Assembly (NCBI GenBank): GCA_945861955.1
Contig: CAMAWJ010000004.1
Span: forward strand, 1-35,204
From: Bifidobacterium breve
GTDB lineage: Bacteria > Actinomycetota > Thermoleophilia > Gaiellales > F1-60-MAGs149
Direction: 5' to 3'
Length of the DNA: 35,204 nucleotides
Made by a program: the position numbers and the translations under genes. The notes beneath the pieces are model-generated. The model was not told the DNA's origin. It saw only the letters and a program-made list of their open reading frames with translations, and made no database searches. Numbering within the stretch: the stretch's first letter is position 1; each line of letters starts with the position of its first letter. Below, piece after piece: positions 6,512 to 14,003 of the stretch.

Positions 6512-7329
6512 TCTCGGCTCGGCTCGGCTGGCCGATCGTGGCCGGCCGGGCCGACGCACGGGCTGTCGGTCGAGGAAATCATGTCGAGGATCAGTTGATC
6601 ATCGCGCAGCACGCCGATACGCCAGGCCTGGCTGCGTGACAGCGGCGAGTTTGTGGTGCGGGTCGCCGTTAGGAGGATGACGGGACGGCAGAGGACGATG
6701 TCGTCTGCACGCGTTGCTGGTGGCTGGGGGTCAGCACCAGCGGACAGGCTGGCCAGCAGCTGGATGGCGCTGAGCGCCAGACCGAGTGGTCGCGCGATGC
6801 GGTCGGCCACGATACCGGCTCCGTCCCAGCCCAATGCGGTTGCAGCAGCGACGGTGCGATCTGTCTTTGTCGTTTGGCCGGCGGCGTAGAGCGCCTCATC
6901 GCTCGCCGTAATGACCCGCAGAGAGATCTCGCCGGTTCCGCGTGCAACGATGCGGCGCGTGCCAGAGCGGCTCGGCAGGGAGCGGATCGTCAGATCGGCC
7001 AACCATGAAGAGTGGCGCACGGGAAGGCGCGTGACGATCGCCGCACGCAGCTGTTGATCGGCTGCGTCTGTGCCAATCGACTCGGCGAGCCAGGCGCGTG
7101 CGCCATTCAGCGAGATTGCCCCCGCACGACCAGACAGCGCGTGGTCGAGTGCGAGCGTGGCTGCTGGCGGTGGTGTCGCCGTCCTGTCGAGTCGCTCGGT
7201 GATCGTCTGGACGAGATTGGTATGAACGACCATTACGGTCGTCGTGGTGAGCAGTGCGGCAATGACGAGCAGGATCGCCAGCCACTCCACGCTCGCCTGG
7301 CCGCGGCGCGGGTCAGCAGGAGACTGCAT
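6508..7329 (-). CDS. Large prepilin-like (Tad pseudopilin) protein A
   Basis: A 273-residue protein with a short basic leader and class III prepilin signal (PRRGQASVEWLAILLVIAAL: cleavage after Gly10, Glu at +5, Trp instead of Tyr at +6). The remaining 230 residues are Ala/Thr/Arg-rich with a conserved ADDIVLCRPVILL segment near residue 210-222. It is clearly related in order and motifs to the protein encoded immediately upstream on the same strand (which has GDVIICRFVW at the same place), so the two are tandem paralogs. Far larger than Flp pilins or usual TadE/TadF, so probably a minor, tip or adhesive pilin; this is inference. The start overlaps the upstream gene by 17 nt and the stop overlaps the pilin stop. 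Confidence 0.75.
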   Translation of the reverse strand: MQSPADPRRGQASVEWLAILLVIAALLTTTTVMVVHTNLVQTITERLDRTATPPPAATLALDHALSGRAGAISLNGARAWLAESIGTDAADQQLRAAIVTRLPVRHSSWLADLTIRSLPSRSGTRRIVARGTGEISLRVITASDEALYAAGQTTKTDRTVAAATALGWDGAGIVADRIARPLGLALSAIQLLASLSAGADPQPPATRADDIVLCRPVILLTATRTTNSPLSRSQAWRIGVLRDDQLILDMISSTDSPCVGPAGHDRPAEPSRD

Positions 7330-8143
7330 GGCTCCAGACCAGCTCGTGCTCGATCAGGCGTCCGGCACGAACGACAGCAATGTCGACTGCGGCGATCTGC
7401 GTGCCGAGTCGTAGACGGGTCGCCTCGAGCGGGTGGTGGTCGACCCACGTCGTGGTTGCGTGGTTGGTGCGCCAGACGAAGCGACAGATGATGACGTCGC
7501 CCTCGCGGCTCCCTGCGGGCGTGCCGCGCGTTGCGGTCTCGGCGGCGGCCGCACCAGCACCAATCACGATTGCAGCCGCGGCCGTCGCAGGATTGATCGA
7601 GCTGATCAGGGTGACAACGCCAGACGTACCGAGTTCGATGGCTTTGCTGGCCCCTGATGCTGACTGCGAGGCAAGCCAGCGCCGCTCATCGTCGGCCGAG
7701 ACGAGCCGTAGCGTGCGGGTCGCGCGGGGCGCCTCGGAGGACCACGCGCCGCTGGTGACGCTTGTCCCGACGCCGTTGAACTCCGCTCGGGCCAGCGCCC
7801 ACGCCGGGTCGGTGAGGGGGCGCAGGCGACCCGTGACAGCAGGTGGCGTCGCGGCTCGTAAGGCGTGCGAGAGAACGAGGGCTCGCGCCTCGGTTGGGCC
7901 GATCTCCTGGCTTAAGCGTTCGATCGCATCGTTGATCGTTGGGCCCGACCCAGTCATCGCCGCATCTACATAAGCCAGGGCGGCCGGGCTGGCCGTCGGG
8001 GGCTCCGAACGATCGAACGCGGACTGGACAGCGGCAACGATGCCACTGGCAGGGAGCGTTGTGGCACCGATTGCAAGCAGTGCGGCAACACAGCCGACCA
8101 GCACGACGTATTCGACAGTGCTCTGGCCGCGTTGCGATCGCAT
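7313..8143 (-). CDS. Large prepilin-like (Tad pseudopilin) protein B, paralog of A
   Basis: A 276-residue protein starting almost directly with a perfect class III prepilin site (QRGQSTVEYVVLVGCVAALL: Glu +5, Tyr +6). The large C-terminal part has an alanine/proline-rich region, an internal hydrophobic stretch (about 190-205, ATAAAAIVIGAGAAAA), the EGDVIICRFVW motif shared with paralog A, and a final Cys. First gene of a two-gene minus-strand unit with A. The 217 nt upstream (8144-8360) contain no gene I can support and probably hold its promoter, but no clear -10/-35 is seen. Proposed role: minor pilin of the Tad system encoded nearby. Confidence 0.75.
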   Translation of the reverse strand: MRSQRGQSTVEYVVLVGCVAALLAIGATTLPASGIVAAVQSAFDRSEPPTASPAALAYVDAAMTGSGPTINDAIERLSQEIGPTEARALVLSHALRAATPPAVTGRLRPLTDPAWALARAEFNGVGTSVTSGAWSSEAPRATRTLRLVSADDERRWLASQSASGASKAIELGTSGVVTLISSINPATAAAAIVIGAGAAAAETATRGTPAGSREGDVIICRFVWRTNHATTTWVDHHPLEATRLRLGTQIAAVDIAVVRAGRLIEHELVWSHAVSC

Positions 8144-8360
8144 AGGAACAGCATGCGTGAGGGGCGGCGCCAGCGGCCGCGCGGTGTGGCCCTAGCTCGA
8201 CGCGCTCTGTGGCGGAGAACGCACCATCCGCTACGAGTGGCTCACGGCAATGCATGGATGGCGAGTGGGTTCAGACGCGTTCTGCGTGCCACTGCGTCTC
8301 AACTCGGTGCCTTCTTGGCCAGAGGCTCTGCGTCTCTGCGCGAGCGAGCGCCAGAACTAT

Positions 8361-8804
8361 CTACACGCTCGGCGGCTGCGCTGACGCGTCAGCGTCGGCA
8401 ATCCGCTCGAGCTGCGAGCCGACCCGATCGAGTGCCCAGGTGATGCGCTCGAGTTCTTTCTCGATGCGCTGCGAGCGCGCTTCGAGTCGCGCGACGTCAC
8501 CGCGCACGGCACCAAGCCCGTCGACCAGTACATCGACAACAACTTCGAGATCTTCGACGCGACCGACGCGCTCCGCGCGAACGTCCGCAGCAAGCGCACG
8601 AGTACGTTGCGCCGTATCGATCGCCAGCGCGTGCAACTCGGCGACGCGATGGTCAACGCCCGTACCCTCGTGCGCATCGAGTGCACGAGCAACCGCAGCC
8701 TCGATCCGTGTTGGCAAGACCGCCCGCAGATCTGCAGCGATTTCCTTGACCTCGTCGATCTCTGCTGCCAGGTCGGGCTCGTGCTGTGGGGTGTCGTCGG
8801 TCAT
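8361..8804 (-). CDS. Coiled-coil hypothetical protein
   Basis: A 147-residue soluble, acidic protein. Almost all of it is predicted heptad-type helix (AAEIDEVKEIAADLRAVL; then VEDLEVVVDVLVDGLGAVRG; then ARLEARSQRIEKELERI), without transmembrane segments or known motifs. ATG 8804 overlaps the upstream stop as ATGA, so it is translationally coupled to the 8801-9310 gene. Position between pilus genes suggests a structural or scaffolding partner, but nothing shows this directly. Confidence 0.7.
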   Translation of the reverse strand: MTDDTPQHEPDLAAEIDEVKEIAADLRAVLPTRIEAAVARALDAHEGTGVDHRVAELHALAIDTAQRTRALAADVRAERVGRVEDLEVVVDVLVDGLGAVRGDVARLEARSQRIEKELERITWALDRVGSQLERIADADASAQPPSV

Positions 8805-9310
8805 GCGCGATCCTCTGGAACGGTGAGTGCGGCGAACGAAGGATGGCCCTCGCCTGGTAGAGGGTAGCGCCCCGGCTCGATCCGGAAGGCGCCGGCGGCA
8901 TCGTCGAATGCGACCTCGACAAGTCCGTGCTTGATTCGATGGTCGAGCCAGGCCGAGCGGAAGACCAGTTTGCGGAGCCAGTAGATCGGGTCTTCGCTGT
9001 CGCGCCCGCAGAGATCGACGAGCTGCTCGCCAACCTGAGAGCGAGGCGCAGTCAATTCGCCGTCGATTGCTGCCGCCACGAGATCGGCCCGCGTCGAGCG
9101 CGAGAGCGGGCGGGTCGCCAACTCGAGTTCGACTGCGGCTCGCAGCACGCGTTGCTCGAAGTCGGCGCGAGCGAACGAGTATGTGCAGCCCAAGAAGGCC
9201 AGCGTCACGTCGTCGCCCGAATGAAAGTCTGCACAGTCCACGAGCGGAGCGTAGCGAAGCGGTGGTTGCCGAATCGAGTACGCGCGCCCTAACGGTCGAC
9301 CGGCGCGCAA
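8801..9310 (-). CDS. Hypothetical protein, coupled to the coiled-coil gene
   Basis: Up to 169 residues from TTG 9310. A GTG at 9241 (146 residues, beginning VDCADFHSG) is an equally plausible start, as neither has a clear ribosome site. The sequence has a central helical region (FEQRVLRAAVELELATRPLS) and a WLDHRIKHGLVEVAFDD segment; no family recognised. Divergent from the DUF192 gene at 9373 with a short GC-rich gap between them. Real coding is supported by the overlap with the downstream start and by third-position G/C bias. Confidence 0.6.
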   Translation of the reverse strand: MRAGRPLGRAYSIRQPPLRYAPLVDCADFHSGDDVTLAFLGCTYSFARADFEQRVLRAAVELELATRPLSRSTRADLVAAAIDGELTAPRSQVGEQLVDLCGRDSEDPIYWLRKLVFRSAWLDHRIKHGLVEVAFDDAAGAFRIEPGRYPLPGEGHPSFAALTVPEDRA

Positions 9311-9372
9311 CCCGCCGCGATCTCTGCGTCGCGCGCGCGTCCGCGCCGCGGCGATTGCGCAACGGTGCCGAC

Positions 9373-9927
9373 ATGATTCAACTCTGCGACTACGACTCTG
9401 GCTCGATCCTCGTCCCGACCGTCGAGACGGCTGGCAGTTTCAGTCTCGGTGCAATGCGAGGACTAATCGGTCGCACCTCGATCGGGCCTGGCGAGGGTCT
9501 CTTGCTGCGCGATCCGCTTGGCTGTATCCACACCTTCGGCATGCGCTGCGACATCGACATTGTCTTTTTGTCGCGAACGCTGCGTGTGCTTGAAGTGGCA
9601 GCAAGCGTGCCACCTCGACGCCTGCGATGGGCTCGCGGCGGTGTCGCACAGCTCGAGCTTGCTGGTGGGCAGGCAGCCTCCAACGGGCTGGTTCCAGGTC
9701 GGCGTCTAGTGGCCGTAGAAGGACCGACCGATCAGAGCCGGGGACGTGTTGAGCGTCGATCTCCACACGCGGGCACCGATACCGGCAGCCCGTCTCACAT
9801 TCGCCGAAAAGCCGCTTGCGGCAGCGCTGACAACGTGCCTACTGTGCCGTTCTGGCCTCACTGGGAGGCACCACACGACCCCGACGCTCTGCCGTTGGCA
9901 GTCGGTGGATCTACACAAAGGAGTTAG
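9373..9927 (+). CDS. DUF192-family protein
   Basis: Up to 184 residues from ATG 9373. Residues about 20-115 match the DUF192 fold: a run beginning RGLIGRTSIGPGEGLLLRDP, then GCIHTFGMRCDIDIVFLS and LELAGGQAASNGLVPGRRL. DUF192 proteins are small beta-barrel proteins of unknown activity, often secreted or near envelope systems; this one has no signal peptide. The family normally ends soon after the GLVPGRRL-type motif, so the last roughly 65 residues (after about 9725) are atypical and low in third-position bias, while another frame (GTG 9740 to 9952) looks more coding. A frameshift or a separate small gene is possible. The gene precedes the kinase-Tad operon. Confidence 0.75.
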   Translation: MIQLCDYDSGSILVPTVETAGSFSLGAMRGLIGRTSIGPGEGLLLRDPLGCIHTFGMRCDIDIVFLSRTLRVLEVAASVPPRRLRWARGGVAQLELAGGQAASNGLVPGRRLVAVEGPTDQSRGRVERRSPHAGTDTGSPSHIRRKAACGSADNVPTVPFWPHWEAPHDPDALPLAVGGSTQRS

Positions 9928-9930
9928 AAG

Positions 9931-10620
9931 ATGTGCGCAAGCCTGCTCGTAGTTGAGGACGACGAGATGATCTCGGAGTTCCTGGTCGACAATCTGCGAC
10001 AAGACGGTCACGCCGTGACCGTCGTCGGAACCGTCACGGATGCTCTCGTCGCGTTACGTCGCACCCGCACCGAGATCGCGCTGATCGATGTCTCTCTCCC
10101 TGATGGCTCGGGTCTCGACGTCGTTCGCATGATTCGCTCCGGCGAGGCCGGGGCGTCCGACATCGGTGTGGTCGTCGTCAGTGGACGCGGCACTGAGCAA
10201 GATCGAATCCGCGCGTTCGAGCGTGGGGTAGATGACTACATCGTGAAGCCCTTCAACTATCCAGAGCTGCTGCTTCGAACGGCATCGTTGGAATCTCGAC
10301 TCAGTGGGCGCGTGGCTTCGGTCCTGACGGTTGGCTCGCTGACGATGGACCTTGCAGCCCGCGCTGTCACCCTCGATGGCGTGCTGATCCATCTCCCCGG
10401 CAAGGAGTACGAGCTGCTCGCCGTCCTCGCGCGCGATCCCAACAAGGTCAACATGAAAGAGGATCTGATGGAGCGCATCTGGGGGTATCGCAACTGCGGG
10501 ACGCGCACCCTCGATTCGCACGCCTCGCGGCTACGGCGACGACTGACCGCTGTCGCTGACGGTCCCTGGGTGATCAACAACTGGAGCGTTGGGTACTCGC
10601 TGCGAACCGTGCTGCAATGA
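9931..10620 (+). CDS. OmpR-family response regulator heading the Tad operon
   Basis: A 229-residue regulator. Receiver: acidic E9-D10-D11, phospho-acceptor Asp53 (LIDVSLPDGSG), Ser84 in the Thr/Ser position, Lys106 (IVKPF). Winged helix: LPGKEYELLAVLARDPN, then TRTLDSHASRLRRRL and WSVGYSLRTV. The ribosome site AAAGGAG (9918-9923) is one of the best in the window, so this is a true operon start. The stop overlaps the kinase ATG (ATGA). Because the whole run to 15321 is linked by overlaps, it probably controls, or is expressed with, pilus assembly. Confidence 0.93.
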   Translation: MCASLLVVEDDEMISEFLVDNLRQDGHAVTVVGTVTDALVALRRTRTEIALIDVSLPDGSGLDVVRMIRSGEAGASDIGVVVVSGRGTEQDRIRAFERGVDDYIVKPFNYPELLLRTASLESRLSGRVASVLTVGSLTMDLAARAVTLDGVLIHLPGKEYELLAVLARDPNKVNMKEDLMERIWGYRNCGTRTLDSHASRLRRRLTAVADGPWVINNWSVGYSLRTVLQ

Positions 10621-11801
10621 CTCGTCTCTGGCTCCGCATCGCGATCGCAACCGTGGCGATCGTGGCGACCCTAGTGGTCGCCGTCGATACCTTCGTGATC
10701 GGGCCGGCTGCAGACCAGTCCGCGCATGCCGCTGCAACTGCGGCCGCGACTGAGGCGACCTTGGTGGCTCAGCTCGTGCGTCAAGGAGGGTCGCCTCCGG
10801 GTGGCGCAGTCGTGCTCACGGGACGCACGCGCTCGGAGGCTGCTAGCGGGAGCGCTCCGATCGGTGACGGGCGCTTCGTGCAGGTGCCGTTCCGGGAGCA
10901 GGGCACACTCGTCGAGGCACTTTGGCGAGGTCTGCTGCTCGTCATCGGCACAGGAGCCTTGGCCGGAGCAGGGTGGGCGCTGTGGGCTGGGGTGGTGCGA
11001 GCGCGTGACCTTGGAAGCGTCTGTCGAGCGCTGCGCGAAATGGGCGGCGCTGAGTCTGCTGCGGTCGTACCGGCAGAGCCTGCGTCGATCGAGCATCTCG
11101 CTCGCGTCGTCGACGGGCTGCGAGCAACGCTCGCTCAGCAGGTGCTGTCGCAGGCCGAACTCGTCGGCATCATGGCGCACGATTTACGCAGCCCTTTGAC
11201 GGGAATCTCCCTGGCGGGCGATTGGTTGGAGCGTTCACAGAACAGTTCGGAGCGTGCGCGAGCGCGGGGTCAAATCCAGCGAGAATGCGATCGGTTGGCA
11301 GTAATTGCCGACGACGTGTTGCAACTGTGCAGAGACGCGCACTCAGACACCACCGATACGCAGCTCGGGGTCGCAGCCGATCAACTCTTGCTCGATGTGG
11401 TCGATCGGCTTCGCAGCGCCGGCTCAGCAGCCCAGCAGGTCCACGTTACGTCGGCTCTCTCCACAGCGGTGTGCGTCGACTCGAGCATCGCTCGTGCAGT
11501 CGCTAACCTCGCCGAGAACGCGGCCCGCCACGCACCCCCTGGCACACAGGTATCGCTCGCGGTCAGGCAGACCGAAGTGGGCGCAGTCGAGTTTGTCGTT
11601 GAGGATGAAGGTCCCGGATTTGCGCCGGAGCTGCTGGAGTGCGCGTTTGTACAGGGCGGCACGTCCCCGGGGCGCGCAGGACTTGGGCTCTCGAGCGTAC
11701 GACGAGTCGTCGCGGCAGCGGGTGGAACATCGCAGCTAGAACGCCGCGATCGTGGAACACGTGTCGTACTCCAGGTCCCCCAACTGGACCGGGGTCTGTG
11801 A
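10617..11801 (+). CDS. Sensor histidine kinase coupled to the Tad genes
   Basis: A 394-residue membrane kinase. Transmembrane helices at about residues 6-28 and 105-127 bracket a small, roughly 75-residue extracytoplasmic segment. There is no PAS domain. HisKA has phospho-acceptor His188 (IMAHDLRSPLTGIS). The ATPase domain has an N-box (VANLAENAARHAPPG), G1 (EDEGPGFAPELL) and G2 (GRAGLGLSSVRRV), all intact. It begins in the regulator's stop codon and ends in TGATG shared with the TadZ-like gene, an unusually tight link between a two-component system and a pilus motor. Confidence 0.93.
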   Translation: MTRLWLRIAIATVAIVATLVVAVDTFVIGPAADQSAHAAATAAATEATLVAQLVRQGGSPPGGAVVLTGRTRSEAASGSAPIGDGRFVQVPFREQGTLVEALWRGLLLVIGTGALAGAGWALWAGVVRARDLGSVCRALREMGGAESAAVVPAEPASIEHLARVVDGLRATLAQQVLSQAELVGIMAHDLRSPLTGISLAGDWLERSQNSSERARARGQIQRECDRLAVIADDVLQLCRDAHSDTTDTQLGVAADQLLLDVVDRLRSAGSAAQQVHVTSALSTAVCVDSSIARAVANLAENAARHAPPGTQVSLAVRQTEVGAVEFVVEDEGPGFAPELLECAFVQGGTSPGRAGLGLSSVRRVVAAAGGTSQLERRDRGTRVVLQVPQLDRGL

Positions 11802-12505
11802 TGGCGGTTGCCGAAGCAAACTATGAAACGCGGTCGCTGCCAGCAACGCTCGAGCGCAGCCATTCTGCAGGACGCTCTGTGGTGCTCGTCGGTGCGCATG
11901 GTGGAGCGGGTACGTCCACAGCCGCACTGGCCATCGCGAGCGATGCGGATCGGGGGGTCTGCCTGATCGACGCGGATCTCACCGGCGGAACGCTCGGGAC
12001 GATCCTTGGTGTCGGTAGTCGGATTGGGGATGCCGGCCTTGCCGCGGTACGCGAGGGCGAGGGCAACGCGTTTTCGACACTCGCGCAACGGGTGCCGTTT
12101 GGTTGGTTCGTTGAAATCGGTCCGCGTCCCGAGCTCGTTTGGTTGATTCGAGATGGCGCGCTACGAGAGCTGACGAGGCAGGCGATGCGTCAGGTCTCCC
12201 TGATCGTGGTCGACGCCGCGCGTCCGGTCGGGCCATCCTGCGAGCCGGTCGTTGACGCGGACGTGATTGTCATCGTCGGGCATACCAATCGTTTTGATGC
12301 CATCGAGCGGACGCAGCAGCGACTCGTACGGCTGGGTGTCGATGCCGCCCGGATCGTGTTGTGCCCAACCGCGCCCACAATTGTCGAGCGTACAGTCGGG
12401 CGGCTGCGAGGAAGCCAGACGTGCATCGACGTGCGCCATGGCGACGAGCTACTGCTCCTCGTCGAGGGGCGGCTCGCCGCACTCGGCCCAAGGGAGCGCG
12501 GATGA
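11801..12505 (+). CDS. TadZ/CpaE-like MinD-family protein
   Basis: A 234-residue MinD/ParA-like protein, the usual localisation factor of Tad pili. The P-loop region is GAHGGAGTSTAALAIA (about 34-49). Compared with canonical KGGxGK(T/S), the signature Lys is His and the GK lysine is Thr, so ATP hydrolysis is doubtful; TadZ/CpaE proteins often lack the second lysine. The Walker A'-type acidic strand CLIDADLTGGTLG and the later LIVVDAARPVG match the MinD fold. There is no N-terminal receiver domain as in CpaE of Caulobacter. Overlaps the kinase by 1 nt and CpaF by 4 nt. It is likely to place the machine at a pole or site (family inference). Confidence 0.88.
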   Translation: MAVAEANYETRSLPATLERSHSAGRSVVLVGAHGGAGTSTAALAIASDADRGVCLIDADLTGGTLGTILGVGSRIGDAGLAAVREGEGNAFSTLAQRVPFGWFVEIGPRPELVWLIRDGALRELTRQAMRQVSLIVVDAARPVGPSCEPVVDADVIVIVGHTNRFDAIERTQQRLVRLGVDAARIVLCPTAPTIVERTVGRLRGSQTCIDVRHGDELLLLVEGRLAALGPRERG

Positions 12506-13443
12506 CCTCGCTGCTGTCGTTGGCTGGCCCCTTGGCGCCGCTCCTGATGAACCCCGAGGTTGGCGAGGTTGTCGTCAACGGTCCATTCGATGTCTGGGTC
12601 GAGTTGGATGGCCAGTTGCGCCGTGTCGACACACGCTTTCGCGATTCGCTCGAGCTGAGGCAGACGGCAGTCAGATTGGTGGCTGCCTGTGGGCGGCGCA
12701 TTGACGACGCAACGCCGATGGTCGATGCTCGCCTGCCGGATGGTTCGCGCGTCAACGTCGTTCTGCCACCGCTCGCGGTTGACGGGCCACTGATCACGAT
12801 CCGTCGCTTCGGCACGGCGCCGCTGCGATTTAGCGACCTCGTGGAGCGTGGCTCGATCTCGGCCGAGCAGGCGATCGACCTGACGATGCTCGTGCAGAGC
12901 CGCCGCAACATGCTCATCAGCGGAGGGACGGGTACGGGTAAGACGACGTTGCTTGGGGCGCTGACGGGTTTGGTGCCAACGAATGAACGTCTCGTAACTG
13001 TCGAAGATGCCGCCGAGCTATCCGTTCAGGCCGAACACGTGGCGCGGCTGGAGGCGCGGCCAGCCAACGTCGAGGGGAAGGGAGCGATCGAGCTGCGGCA
13101 GCTGATCCGCAACGCGCTGCGGATGCGACCGGACCGGTTGATCGTCGGAGAGATTCGTGGAGGCGAGGCAATCGACCTCTTGCTTGCCATGAACACGGGC
13201 CACGATGGCTCACTCGCCACGATCCATGCCAATGGTCCGAAAGACGCATTGCGTCGGCTCGAGACGATGGCACTGATGGGCGGTGTCGATATTCCCCACA
13301 CCGCAATTCGTGAGCAGATTGCCTCGGCGGTTCACGCGGTGGTTCACGTCGTGCGATCCCCAGACGGAAACCGCTGTGTGGCATCCGTCGATCGCGTTGA
13401 GCGCGCTGGGGTCGGCTGGCATCTCCAAGCGGTCGAGCGATGA
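12502..13443 (+). CDS. cpaF: CpaF/TadA secretion ATPase
   Basis: A 313-residue hexameric-type secretion ATPase (VirB11/PulE superfamily) that powers pilus extension. N-terminal domain: VGEVVVNGPFDVWVEL and DGSRVNVVLPP with RRF. Catalytic core: Walker A GGTGTGKTT (141-149), Asp/Glu box VEDAAELS, Walker B RPDRLIVGEIRGGEAIDLL, His box SLATIHAN. Shorter than many CpaF (400-480) because the N-terminal extension is missing. The ATG start at 12502 overlaps the TadZ stop (ATGA); longer in-frame starts run into that gene. Second pilus gene of the operon. Confidence 0.95.
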   Translation: MTSLLSLAGPLAPLLMNPEVGEVVVNGPFDVWVELDGQLRRVDTRFRDSLELRQTAVRLVAACGRRIDDATPMVDARLPDGSRVNVVLPPLAVDGPLITIRRFGTAPLRFSDLVERGSISAEQAIDLTMLVQSRRNMLISGGTGTGKTTLLGALTGLVPTNERLVTVEDAAELSVQAEHVARLEARPANVEGKGAIELRQLIRNALRMRPDRLIVGEIRGGEAIDLLLAMNTGHDGSLATIHANGPKDALRRLETMALMGGVDIPHTAIREQIASAVHAVVHVVRSPDGNRCVASVDRVERAGVGWHLQAVER

Positions 13444-14003
13444 GGCTCTTCCGACGGAGCGACCCAACGGTGGGCCTGCTTGCGCGGACACTGCCGGAGA
13501 TCGCGCGGGCGCTGGCTCGCTGCTGTGCGGCGGGGCTCCCAATCGCAGACGCCTTCGATCGCGCAGCGGATGCAGTGGACGAGGTCGCTGTGGACCTGCT
13601 CCGTGCCTGTGCAGCGGGTCTCCGTTCGGGCGCTGCAACGCGTAGCGCCCTCGCGCCACTGCTACCTGTCCCCGGCGGCACCGTATTGGTGGGAACGATC
13701 GAGCTGCATCAGGAACTCGGCGGCGACCTCGTGGCATCGCTCGCGGCCGTCGCTGAGGGGCTTGCCGATCGTGAGCGTCTCCGCCTCGAAGCCGAGGTCG
13801 CCACTGCGCAGGCCAGGCTGGCGGCGCGCATCGTGCCGCTCGCGCCCGTGGTCTCACTCGGATTTCTCGGCGTGCTTGCGCCATCGGCACTTGCTGCGCT
13901 CTTTACGACCGCTCCGGGACTGGCGATACTCGGTGTCTCGGCGGGTCTGACCTGCGTCGCACTGTTCTTGCTTCGCCGCATCGCGCGGGCGGTGGGGTTG
14001 TGA
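13440..14003 (+). CDS. tadB: TadB-like inner-membrane platform protein (short)
   Basis: A 187-residue type II secretion F-domain protein. The cytoplasmic helical domain (ARALARCCAAGLPIADAF, then ELHQELGGDLVASLAAVAEGLADRERLRLEAEVATAQARL, with the conserved L.LG..... SL) is followed by two membrane helices at about 132-153 and 158-177. Normal TadB proteins are about 300 residues with two N-terminal helices; these are absent here, so this is a minimal version. It overlaps cpaF by 4 nt and tadC by 4 nt. With TadC it forms the platform beneath the pilus on which CpaF acts. Confidence 0.82.
   Translation: MRLFRRSDPTVGLLARTLPEIARALARCCAAGLPIADAFDRAADAVDEVAVDLLRACAAGLRSGAATRSALAPLLPVPGGTVLVGTIELHQELGGDLVASLAAVAEGLADRERLRLEAEVATAQARLAARIVPLAPVVSLGFLGVLAPSALAALFTTAPGLAILGVSAGLTCVALFLLRRIARAVGL

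Noticed and set aside
8144-8360. Candidate 96-codon plus-strand ORF from ATG 8154 in the gap between minus-strand genes
   Set aside because: Arg/Ala-rich composition, no ribosome site, weak third-position bias, and it runs into the antisense of the coiled-coil gene.
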